DNA of 64,000 nt from Membranipora membranacea. Taxonomy: Eukaryota > Bryozoa > Gymnolaemata > Cheilostomatida > Membraniporidae. Positions within the stretch are counted from its first letter, which is position 1. Every line of letters starts with the position of its first letter. The notes under the pieces were generated by a model. It ran no database searches. It was not told the DNA's origin and worked only from the letters and a program-made list of their open reading frames with translations. The translations under genes were made by a program, and so were the position numbers. The stretch covers positions 20,956,001 through 21,020,000 of the forward strand of contig OU612073.1 in the NCBI GenBank assembly GCA_914767715.1, read 5' to 3'. Shown piece by piece: positions 49,201-60,600 of this stretch.

Positions 49201-52200
49201 GTTCCAATTAAAGGGAACTTCAATGGTCACGTAATATGCTGTATTAAATATTTGTTGAAACTATTTGACACTTAAAAATCAGAAAACATGCAGAGAAAAG
49301 TGGAGCATTCTGTATACACAATGCTCTAGGGTTACAATGCAATCAACTGTGACTTTAACCAAATTTACGTTTTGATCAGGTTACAATACCAGACACAAAG
49401 TTTGGACTGCAGATATGATTTTCTGCAAGCCGCATAGAGGGTATGGTTAACTATGCTTATTGATATGAGTACTAACCTGTCTTTTTCCTTTTGTGTACTG
49501 GACATTTTGTCTTGGAACCTCTTGATTTCAAACTCAGACTTGTCTGCCCGTTTTGTTTCAGTGGTGATTTTATTTTGTAATTCTTGCACCTACAATAAGA
49601 ATCACAGGTTTTATGAAGTTGAACCATAAATCATTTGCCAAGGAAATTGAAACCTGCATGAAAACACAGAAGACACTCTATAAAAACATCATCCATCACT
49701 GTAGCCGGCTCATCACATTCTTCCCACAATGTGGTCACACTTAAGGCTAACACACTGAGCACAGAGAGGTCAGTGGAGGGAGAGATTAGGAGCAAACATT
49801 GCGGTCTGATAAGGAAGCAAACTTCTGCAACGGTCTAAGAGGATAGTCATGTAAGTCTTATGCTTGTCTCATATTGGAACCCTGAGCTGTGACAGGTAGG
49901 TTTTTTGATTGAGTTCAACAGATTTTAAGAGGAAAGGGAAGGAATGGAAATGGTCTGATTAAAATTAAAGTCAAAACCTTATTATCTTCTAGATTTCCAT
50001 TCATGTCCCTATAGCACCAGTTAAGCAGATATAATTATAGTTTATTTAGGGCGCTAAATAAATCAAAATTGAGTAGCGGTAGTCTCCATCTCTCTGGACA
50101 TGTAATTAGCTGAAACCTGAATCCCAAGAGGATTCACATAGCTAATCATTCAAATGGCTCATTAACTGCGAGTATTTTACCTGGCGTTTGTAGACCTCTA
50201 TCTGAGATTTAAGTGTTGAAGTTTTCTTTGATTCTTCCTCCCACTCTACAGATTTCTCCATATAGGAGGTGTTCTTCTCTTCTAACATCTTCACCTGGAA
50301 CAAAAGTACTGGTGGTAAACATTGTGTACTTCCTGGGAAGGGGGGTGCATTATCCAACAATGTAAAGAATAGAAAACATGCTATATTATATTCATAACAT
50401 AATCTATTATTCATTTATAGAAGGCTAATAAACTACACTACACTACAGCTGATAATAGCTCAACATATATATCTTTGCTAGTAGAATTGGACAAGCAGTT
50501 TGTCAAGTATTGTGCTAAAACAATAACACTGTGTAAGTGTAAGCGATTGTAAAAGGGCACGTGCCTTGTGATTGTGATTTCATTTATCAGATAAGCAACA
50601 AGGTGTATATGTAACTACAAGCAAAATAGTCTTTACTAGATAAGAAAGTGATACCGCCAATACTTGTTTGATGATAACCATACTGATTGAAGATTCCGAA
50701 GGGCTTACCCTATGGAATATCAACGTCATTCTTATGTAAGCAAACAAGGAGCCAGGAATGCAGGGGATTCAAGTTTGAAACAAAACGCTCTTAGATGGGT
50801 ATTTCAAATATTTGAGATTTAATTGGTATGCAGTAGAAACGTACATTCCGGCGGAGATCAGTCATATCCTCCAGTTTACGTTTATATGATTCGATGGTAG
50901 ACTCGTATTTTTTAACTTTCTCTTCATTCTGCCTGAGTATATCCACTTCATCTTTTAACCCCCGTGCCTCTTCAGCAAGAGCCGTCAACGAGTCCGTCTA
51001 CAATCACAACATCATCTTTAGAGAAATTCAATCTACCACAAGTGATGAATGAGGCGCGCATATGTTTTCGGGGGAGAAACTGCTAACTGTAGATACATAA
51101 CCAAAATCTTTTTTTTTCCGGCTGTTTAATTTGGACCATGGTTCTAGATCACGATCTGCATGGGGATTGCTTTTATTATCTATCTCAATTAATCACATAT
51201 ATGTAAATTCTGAGCGGCCTGAAAAACCTAGACTGCAGGGAATTATATATTGAGTACCAAAAAAGTATATACCTTTTCTTTGAGATCTGCAGCCTCTTTG
51301 CTAGCATATTCATATTTATTCCTGTAATCCTCTTTAGCAGCATCTAGCCTATAGACTTCATCCTTGTATTGCTCCAGCTGTAATAATGTATATGCTTTTG
51401 CAGTCATTGACAGTTTGGGGTCTGGGATTAACACAACGTTATACATGATATTTTGATGGGATTTCAATGAAGGCAAAATTGAACTGCAATTTAACCACAT
51501 CAGTAGTTCTCTTTGTAAATACTGTACAATATCATATACTCATTGCACTTCTAGTTCTACTTTCATAGCCTGTAGGGCGACTCTTTAGGGCCTACCTCTC
51601 ACATTAGTGCAACAAACAGAATATTCCTACCAATCACCATCACTCTGACATATCCAGATAAAATATCCTTTGTTTTTTATACTTATAAAGCAGTTTGGTT
51701 AGCTGTCCTGGACATTATCATATAGGCCTATGATATATATCAACTGACAAAAAAAATTGTGATGATCCTGAGCTTATGAATGAATGGATTGTGGAGACCT
51801 GTATTGTACACAAGCTCGCTGTTCAACTCACCTGTTGTTGAAGAGCGAGATATTTTTTTCCTGAAGCTGTATTGGGATCTTCTAAGTCATCTGTGGTTTT
51901 GTCATGATCACTAATGGCTTCGGAAGTGGTTTCTAAATGTGACTTCTCTTCCAGAAGATTTGCTACCTGCAAAACAAAAGGGTTCAAAACATTAAACGTT
52001 AGTTCAGTATCATCCTGATGATGAAGTGTGGCAGTAAAATAACAGTCAATTTTTTTACAGAAAAGTTTAGGCCACACAAGATTTTCAAGACTCGCATGTA
52101 ATACTTATAAATGATTTCGGAGGCAACCTAGTATATATGTGGTGTGTAAAGTAAAGATACAGAGATAGTATTTTTACATTATTCTATCGTACTCCTAGAG

Positions 52201-52841
52201 ACCAATTAGACTAGTTTCAGCTGTAAATAAGCAGATTCTCGTCGTACCTGTAAATCTAGTTCGGTGCACCTTTGAGAGAGATCTGCATTGGCTTGCTTAG
52301 TGTCGGATAGTTCACGCTGTGCGTTAGCGAGCTGAGTAGCGAGATCAACACCATCATTCTCTACTGAAGATGGGGTGGCATCTTGGGTCATAAGTTCCTG
52401 AATAGCAGTCATTACACCATGTTGCACTGATTCCTCCATTCCCATTATAGTTTGGATATAATCCTGTTTGTTGTCACAGTTAACAGCACAGCCTAAAACC
52501 AGCTGCAACAGCCTACCCATCTCAAGAAGATTTGAGTTTTCAACAACCATCTTCAGATTTGGCTTCTGACTTTCTTGAATTCTCATTCCTATTTCATTGT
52601 CATAGTATGTTAGAACAGCATTCAGTATTTTCTTGAGGTTGCTGATTTTTATATGCTTGTTACTGGCTTGGTCAGATTTTACTCCAGCTAGTTTGTCAGA
52701 AAAATAATTGGAAGACACCTCCAACAAAATGTTGACAAGTGCAGCTCCATCACAGAGTCCTTGAACAGAATCTTTCTCTCCCTCAACATCAAATGTCTGC
52801 ACCCACATAAGCAGACATTCTGCTAGCTCCTCATCCATCAT
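43024..52841 (-). CDS. HOOK: HOOK-family dynein adaptor protein (14 exons)
   Basis: Exons in transcript order: 52841-52248, 51966-51832, 51377-51273, 50997-50845, 50294-50181, 49589-49477, 48324-48236, 47896-47855, 47401-47330, 45654-45477, 45147-45071, 44867-44566, 43739-43636, 43165-43024. The total of 2220 nt gives 739 residues, close to human HOOK proteins (about 720). Residues 1-165 are the HOOK domain with the signature LLQLVLGCAVNC and MEESVQHGVMTAIQEL. Gln140 and Ile147 are the counterparts of the two residues that contact dynein light intermediate chain in human HOOK3. The middle is heptad-rich coiled coil with LEEKNTSYM and EEKYKKYLEKAK. The end EEKLMVSAWYN plus SFLARQRQ is the C-terminus that binds the FTS/FHIP cargo complex. 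HOOK links endosomal cargo to dynein-dynactin on microtubules. Two small Ser/Pro exons and an alternative last exon are described separately. Confidence 0.94.
43177..43217. repeat. (TA)n microsatellite in the last HOOK intron
   Basis: About 20 TA units with one interruption lie 12 to 52 bases before the acceptor of the last HOOK exon (43165), in the branch-point and polypyrimidine region. Confidence 0.9.
43877..44248 (-). other. Candidate alternative 3'-terminal exon of HOOK (Pro/Ser-rich tail)
   Basis: Between the exon ending 44566 (…QLEMLR, phase 0) and the canonical next exon (43739, GQLLEKEK) lies a 372-nt open segment. It is entered in phase 0 behind a good acceptor and ends at a TAA. 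It would add 123 residues rich in Pro, Ser, Asn and His, with an acidic patch (GDEYDVEKGDGD) and a basic, aromatic end (KRSLFSAF). Used as a last exon it would replace the SAWYN/LARQRQ C-terminus that binds the FHF cargo complex. A GT seven bases before the stop could make it internal, but that join would be out of frame with the canonical exon. Confidence 0.5.
47330..47896 (-). other. Two phase-1 cassette exons in HOOK
   Basis: Exons 47896-47855 (14 residues, Ser/Pro/Val/Lys) and 47401-47330 (24 residues, Ser/Gly/Leu) are each symmetric phase 1-1, so either can be skipped without losing frame. The exon after them accepts all three joins. They lie in a weakly conserved, non-coiled-coil hinge of HOOK. 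Splice sites are good on both sides of each. That they are alternative is inferred from symmetry and composition. Confidence 0.6.
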
Positions 52842-53714
52842 TCACAATATGGTTAAGCCACTGCAGCAAACTCCACAATAAAGTTCTCTCTAGTGCATCC
52901 GAGATGGAGAGGTGTGTAAACAAAAAATTAAACTCAAAGCGGAAATGAGTCCAACATGACCGCCCTGCAGTAAATATAAATCAAAGTTTTCCAGCTCACT
53001 TTACTGGAACTCTCAGGCTAGGAGTTGTACCACCCTTGAAGAGCTGACTCAGAGAGGACACAATTACAGTATTATTAGTTGATTAAAGCAGGGAGTTTGG
53101 GACAGTCCGATTGAAGCAGGGTTTCAGAATTAAGTTTTTATTGGATATTATTGATTAGACAACAATTGAACTCCTAGAGCCAACTCAACAGCTTGATCCT
53201 TCATCTATGAATGCAAGTGTCATAATTATTCCATTCCAGCCAAGACTATGCCAATGAACATGGTCATTTGTCAGATCAAGGAGGAATTCTTGCTCCTTGC
53301 TCAGATTCCGCTCACAACTACAGGTTCTTCTAATACTTGTCTTGGACAAAAGTATCATATATTGGGGCGATATCGCTTGTTCTTAGACAGGTAAATAGCA
53401 ACTTATTGAGAGAGCACAGCAAATAAGGGAAAAACAAATATATCACGCAAAGGATAGTAACGTTAGTCAGATGCATGTCATTGGAACTTATTGAGTAGGC
53501 ATCCATAGAAACAGGTCCATCAAATGAATAAAGACAATTGATATTCAAGTCCGAACCAAATATATGTTAAGATCCAGTTTGTATCATAATTGGTCACCAC
53601 ATGTTGTATGATTGTGATCCTCCTTCATGCAAAATATGTCTTGATCAAGGCCCAGAAAGTTTGTGAGGCTGGATCATTTATCAAGCTGAATACTATTCAT
53701 AAAATTGTTGATGC
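52842..53714. other. HOOK upstream region
   Basis: Spacer of 0.87 kb between the HOOK start and the prefoldin stop. It presumably contains the HOOK promoter and 5' UTR and the prefoldin 3' UTR. No open frame with a recognisable domain and no clear TATA box. Confidence 0.5.
53137..53142 (-). terminator. Possible polyadenylation signal of prefoldin subunit 3
   Basis: AATAAA on the minus strand about 575 nt past the PFDN3 stop and about 300 bp before the HOOK start. The distance is long, so this is only a candidate. Confidence 0.25.
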
Positions 53715-55907
53715 TCAGGCCTCTACAGCTACTCCTGTTTTAGCCTTTTCTGCTTGACGCCGCTTAACATCGTAATTATATACTCGAGCTATACTGACTT
53801 CTGTGGTTGTTGTCTGATCTCTCAGAAAACCTAAATCTTCCTCAACCTAAAAATTCGGAACAATCAATTGATTAACCACTTCGATGTTTCATTTTAAATG
53901 TAAAGAAAATGAAAGAAAATGTTGGAAATAAATCACAATCAATGCTCTCAGATGTTGTATCAATTTGTTGAGAATACACAGCTTTGTTATGGATGAACTA
54001 ACTATAAATCTGTATTGTTCCAGAAATCAAGGGGCTGGAATAAAATTATAATTACATAGCCTTACTAGATTAATAACATTTTGGATCTGGATCTTACAGC
54101 ATATTTCATGAAGTAGTCATAACTCAAGCATTAGCATAATACAACACTTACTGTTTCAAGTGCTTGTTTGGCCTGAGATAAGTTCTTTTCTAGTAATGCC
54201 TGAGCCTCATCCAACGAATATTCCAACATAATATTAGCCTGAAATAAACAAGTGAATATCAGAAGATGAATCAGTAATCATGTCTCCACTATGCTTTAGC
54301 TCCAACTGGTCATATCATGGACTGATGGGACTTTAATTGGAGCAAGCGCACTTACAAACACTACAATGAGGTTATAATAGAAACAACTAAAAAATCATTT
54401 TGGACGTTTTAAAACATCACAAATTGTGATAAGTATATGGTGTTTCTTGTTCGCCTGTTTTAAAATGAGGAAACTAAACTTCAAGTAAGTAGGTAAGTAA
54501 GCAAGTAAGTAGACCCATGAATGAGATTTACTTTTGTTAACAGGTGAAAAGGACACTTGTCCATCAGATTGTAATGCATTGATGACGCCGAACAGCATCG
54601 GATCTATTGGTTCAAACCTTTAGTGAAATTAATTGATCCAAGGATATGAATGAGACTTACCCCCAGCCATAGCCCGACTTTATCTGTGGGTGGTACCTGG
54701 GCTTTCACGTACAGATTATCAGCTAACATAAACTGAGTTTTGATTGTCTCAGTCTTGTTCTCTTTGAGATGTTTCACTGTTTCCAGAGTTCCTTTTATAT
54801 CCGGTATCTGAGTTTTAAGTCTGTGGTAAAACAAATATAAAAGCCATGATAAATGTAATTGTATGAATCTATCATGAAAGGGGAAATCAGTTTTTTAAAT
54901 CATGAATTATTATATACTCAAAATGATTACATAAAACCGGACAAGATCAGAACGGTTTCACAGTATAATGTTCATAATACGCTCTACCATAAAACTACCA
55001 CCGATATGTTTCAACGGAAGACCTAGGCTAACTGATCTTTTTTATTGACACTTAGCTCACAATAAATTTGGAATATTGTTCAGTTTGATCATAGTCCTAT
55101 GTAAAATTCGCTTGTAAGAATACATAATTTAATTATTGATAGCGCCTGCTAGGATCACTCACATATGGCAAACCCCAATGTTCATTGTTCAATCCGTTTA
55201 AATAAATAGAAAATCAGTAACCTATCACTCAACCAACCTTCTCTTTTTAGTGTGCAGATTCATCTCCATAAATTTATATTTCTGGTGCTGCTCGTTAAAT
55301 CTTTTGAGTACATCTTCTACCGATTCATTTCCTGTCCTTCCCATGAATTTCTCGACATCTTCCTGTGGATAAAGGAATCATTTGTAAGAAATAATGTTAT
55401 ACACTATAGACTAAATAATAAACCTAGACAGGACACCACATACGGCTGAAGTGAGGCACTTAATTTTCATTTACGTTAGTGCCCTTACAACCTTCAAAAG
55501 AACTTGAAACCCCTTAATCAGACAGGAAAGTAGTGAAGGGCATCAAATATAGGCAAGGTCCTCCTCTGGGGTAGTAAGGGTAAAAGTAGAATCACTTGAA
55601 TCACCATACAAGAAGATAATAGTAGAATGAAATGAGAATAATAATCAAGTCAATAGGTTGTTAGTTATCATTCTTGTTTGTATTCTATTAGGTACTGGGA
55701 TAATGAAGCAAGCCTTTTTTTCATTACTTACCCTTCTCTTAGGCCTATATCTAATCTATCTACTAATCTTAGCATTTCAATTTCATTCAAAATTGGATTT
55801 CCAAATATATATGAAGTTAAAGACATTTATTTCTTGTAAGTTACCACAAATACTGCAGCAGGGATCCCAGCCCTCTTTGCACCATTGTCAGTAATTTCTG
55901 TAGACAT
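53715..55907 (-). CDS. VBP1: Prefoldin subunit 3 (VBP1 homologue, 5 exons)
   Basis: Exons in transcript order: 55907-55845, 55362-55238, 54820-54661, 54238-54152, 53846-53715 (TGA). The total of 567 nt gives 188 residues, against 197 in human VBP1. The N-terminus has the family's GIPAAVFV before EDVEKFM, then the first long helix (KYKFMEMNLHTKKRRLK), the beta-hairpin segment FMLADNLYVKAQVPPTDKVGLWLG, ANIMLEYSLDEAQALLEKNL, and the closing helix ending in RVYNYDVKRR. Prefoldin is a hexameric cytosolic co-chaperone that captures nascent actin and tubulin and passes them to the CCT chaperonin; subunit 3 is one of the two alpha-type subunits. It is transcribed in the same direction as HOOK, about 0.9 kb upstream of it, and divergently from the Ig gene. 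Confidence 0.95.
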
Positions 55908-57670
55908 GTTTCTGCAGCTCTTTCTCTGTGCTTGGCTGAAGTATTTTAGTAGGTTTTAAAAGTAGTAAAGAAAAAAGTTTTGTTAAAATTTATTCTTTTT
56001 GTTCTACCGCGGAGGATCATAATCCTTCACACAAAGACTACACGAAAACTTGAGTTGTTCATATTTACCTGCAACTTCTATAATTTAGCAAATAAAGAAA
56101 AGCTTAGCCTGGAAGTCAAAGCATAATTTTCCTAAATATTATGGGGCGGCTCCAATACCCTTTCTCACTTGAGATAGCTAGTTTCTCTTAGGAGAAGTAA
56201 TCAATGTTATTTTATAGTTCATTGGCACTGAATAGTACAATTCAATGTTCATTGGTCATAATGACAGATAAAGAAGGGTCCACTCTTCATAGATCAATAG
56301 CTGCATAGCATGAGTCAACTCAAGGAGTCCTTGGTCTGCTGTTTGACTTGTTAATGAATATATAATTATGGGTTCGTGTTTTTATACAAGCTGTTTTTTG
56401 CATGCACATTTCAATTTACTAGGTGTTATCTTCTCTCCCTCAGGACAACTGACAACTCCAAAAGAATTACTTACATATACAAGGGAGCAGAAAGTTTGGG
56501 ACAGCCCCTGCAGGGAGGTACTAACAATTAAAATGGTGCCACTTGTCAGTTTCAATCTGAAATGTCAGTTCCTCCATCTTGCTAGACTGCGTGAATACCT
56601 CTTTCCATTGAGTGTCGTTTTGTGCACGCCTCTCCGCAAGGAATGGCTGTGGATGGCGGAAAATTGTACATGACCTAGCTTGACACACGGTAAGTTAATC
56701 TTCCTCAGCATATGAAATAAGTTGACATCAGTGCCTTTTATGCTCCTTAAATGTGTATGTATTGCAGCACTAATCTGGGATTAATAATTTTCATATGGTA
56801 GATTGACTAAAACCATATATCCCGTTAACCATGAAAAGGTTGACTGGAGAGATTTATTTTCCTTAAAAAATGAATTGATCTTCTAAGGAACTATCTCTAA
56901 GTATTAAAAAAAAGCAGGCTTTAATAAAAAAAGTAAAACGGGCTTTACGCATTATCGCCAATGTACATTACATTCCATATTATCTCATACCATCCGAATC
57001 CATTACACAATCATTACAACTTCTACCTCTTCTTATGCTTGTTTGTTATTTCACTTCAGTTTTTGCTCATGAGATAAACAATTTTTTGACATTTATTTAT
57101 ATATGATTTAAAAACACTACCAAGTTCAACTTTTGTGGTAAACATTTACTTTTATATCATACTGACAATCTAAGATAAAAAGTTTCTGTTACATACAATT
57201 CTTTACCATTACATTTGAGGTCTAAAGAGAAGTTCAGCTCATTTAAAACATTACTATTCAACCATATTTTATCAACTTGACCAACATCATTGATGATATT
57301 ATTTCCTTTCTGTTTCTTTTTTTGTCACAATTTTTTTTCTGGCACTGAGTGCAAAACATTTCCAATGAGATGACTTTGGTTGCCAAAAAAAAAAGTATAT
57401 AGCTCAATCTTAACCCCATAAAGTAAAATATCTCGTCTTTGAATGATACATCCCACGATGGTACTGTGTCGAGTCATTCAATTTAAATTGTTTTTATTCA
57501 AATTATTGTAGATGATGGTGGGATTGATCATTTGAAGTGCTCATAATCCCGCTGAACTGAAATAAGGCTCAACTTGTTTCACTGTTGAAGTAAGTTGAGC
57601 ATTTCAGTGTCTTGTCTTTAAAACTTGTTGAGTCTGGCTACATTCCTATATCAGAGCGCAGTGTGTAAGC
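55908..57670. other. Divergent spacer between prefoldin subunit 3 and the Ig gene
   Basis: A 1.76-kb head-to-head interval. AT-rich, with open frames (for example at 56368-56673) that match nothing I know. Likely holds both promoters. Confidence 0.45.
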
Positions 57671-60600
57671 ATGGAATCATCTCGAGTCCTTCATCTGTGC
57701 ATTACTCTATTACCACTGCGACTTGCTTTCCGAGATGTAACACAGGTAAATAAACATAAATGGTCAATTGTGTTTGGGTGATAATGAAACAATGAACTTG
57801 GGAATCTACTATTAAATTCAATATTTTATTCACTATATATATAAATATATGGCAATTTTACCATGTCTGTCTGCCATCATCGCAGACATAAGTATACCAT
57901 CATTTTACACACATGCAGACAAATTATCCAAAACAGCTCCAAGTTAGCAATGTTTTTGTCCACTTCATCTTATTCCTCAATCAATAAATGAACAGATGTG
58001 TTTTACTAGCTACCCTTGTAAGTGCAAGAATCGCCTTCTCTTTGAACATGACAGGACAACTTCACAAACTCAAATGCAGTGTGTTGTCTGCCCTACATTA
58101 TGATGTGTTGTGGATTGACAGGGCTAACAATCCCACTAATCACCAAATATAAGTCACCCTGAGGAACTGAACATATCTGTACCTTGTTTTGTTTTGCCGT
58201 GTAGAAGCTTAACCATCAACATGCCCACACTTACAAACTGATGATGTCCTGAATGAATTTGCTGCCCCGAAAGATAACTGATATAACTAGCTTTTATTTT
58301 TCTGCTTCATAATTGAGATGCGCTGGTAAGGGTGGAATAGATTCGATCAGAATACAACTCATATCTCAGTTTGTATATCTGTTAGCTGCTGGTTGTAATA
58401 AAATAGCAATAGTATTGCAATTAGCCGTTAGTTTCTGGTAATGATGATTTATTAGCTATCATTAGGGATGTGCTGAGTGAGGCGAAGTCATTATCTGCTC
58501 AATCAGATCAGCATGGGATGATGCTTTTGGGTTAAAGGTCAACAACAGGTGTATTAAGGCAGCTCATAGTTTACGCTGTTATCCCTGTCTAGCTTTGATG
58601 ATGCCATTGATAACGATAATAAAGAAACAGTAGCCTTCTTGTGTAGTGTTTGGATAATACAGACACTTTATAAATGGAAGCCTGTCTGACAGGTCGTCAG
58701 TGAACTGCGAGAGGAAATTAGACACCTGCTAGTAAACTTTAAATTTATATTTTAGGCTTTGCGGATATCTGCTAGATTTAGGACACCCAAGTATCTATAA
58801 GCGTCAGCCGCCTGGGTAAGCCAACAACTTGAATTTTCATTGACTTTTTGTAGAGGAATTGTAAATATCTGTTTGATGTTTTTGCCACTATATAAAACCT
58901 TAAAAGAATGTAAACGTTTTTGCTTGGGTTAGTTTTTTTATGCTGCTTTTTGCAGCATTGAGATATCAAAGGAAAAGTTTTTTTGCATGCAAAAGTTCTT
59001 TTTCTGATTTGTTATTGTTTTGTCTGAATAACATGCAATGAAAATGAGCCCTGGTTAATATAAAGAAATTTGCTCAGACTAGATCTGGCATGGAACTAAG
59101 AAATTTGAATATAATGTTTGAGGGCTTGCAACATTTTTGTCTGCATCGCAATACCGTCATTGGATGAGGCCAGCGGACAGCTTCTTGTGACCCCTTGATA
59201 ACACTAGTAACTGCAGATAATTGAAGCCATTTGAAATCCACTAAAAAGTTCAATGTATGAGGAGTCTCCCCCTCAATCAAACATCATCGATCTCACATGG
59301 CTTCTTAATTCTATGTACTGAGATTTAATTATCTACAGGCTTAAATACCGCAGTTACGTAAAGGTGCATCCAGTATAAGCTAGGAAACTTTAATTAAAAA
59401 AATTTCATGGAATAGTTGCACTCTTATAAGTAAAGCAATTAAAATGACATTTTTACTCGATATGTGTACGCACTGGTGTAATGGAATCCCTCCTGATGTT
59501 TATGTTGACATTATTATTCACTTTACTTATTTTTATTTAGGCGAAGGAGACAACTTCACACCCCTTTGAGGGATTCTTTGTTAGAGTACACCTCAGCAGC
59601 TGGTCATCATGTTGTACGCTCAATACTGTCTCAACATCCTAAGCCTGGCTAACAATGTGGCCTGTGGATGTACATGTGGCACTGATAGAAACGCTGTGAT
59701 GAAGGCTGGATGTGACAACCAAACTGAAAGTAAGCCCATGTCTAATAATATTACTATCTTTACAAAATGTGACATATCTCAATAAAGAAATAAAAATTTT
59801 CCATAACTTTGTTTGCAACTTTTCTATTCAATGAGCTTTCTATTGCCTTAGAGATGGTTATGGTGAAGAATTGGTAAGGGGTAATGATACTCAAGAAAGG
59901 TGGCTGACATGATCTGCTAGTTACCATACAGTTATACAATAATAAGCATAGGTCACATTCAAGTTTATTTGTTGTACTTTGCCAGTATTTCTCAACAATC
60001 CCTAGTTGTCGAAATATCAGGTCATTCCTCCAGTCACATATCACACTGTTCTGTGAATCTGTCACTGTACATTCCAAACGTATAACCTAGAGTCAATCAA
60101 CATGATTCAACACTGAAATTCAGTATTATAACACAGAGTAAGGATATCCTGACATAGACTCAGCGGAATCATTGTGTAATAGTATACGTAACCGTGTACT
60201 GCTGACCACCTTGACATCAAAAGTAACAGCTGACCGGTGTCAGTAATTGAATACAGTCTAGGATGTTACGCAGCAGATGACATTGTGTAATCTGGATTTA
60301 TGCTGAATCATAAAAAAATAACCTTCAAATTTGTCATCTTTCTGGTTTAAATCACAAAACCAGTGCTACTGATGCTGTCACCCTGAAAGAATTTTTGAAT
60401 CATCACCGGAATGATTAGAGCCATCTTGTTGATGTACCTAGCCGCCCCCTGCTGTTGTTACACGGTTAAGTCATCATATGCATATTGCCGAGCTAGGTGA
60501 ATATATTCGCATATATATTGTAACCCCTCCACTTAGTTCACATAAAATCCTGACTAACACTATATGGAATAAGCATAGACAAATGGAAATCATGTGTTTG

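Noticed and set aside
56368-56673. 101-residue plus-strand open frame between prefoldin and the Ig gene
   Set aside because: Hydrophobic, compositionally random translation with no recognisable motif and no splice continuity with the Ig gene.
59540-59640. Reading frame directly continuing the signal exon through the upstream acceptor near 59540
   Set aside because: It runs into a TAA before the donor at 59729, so it cannot reach the Ig exons.
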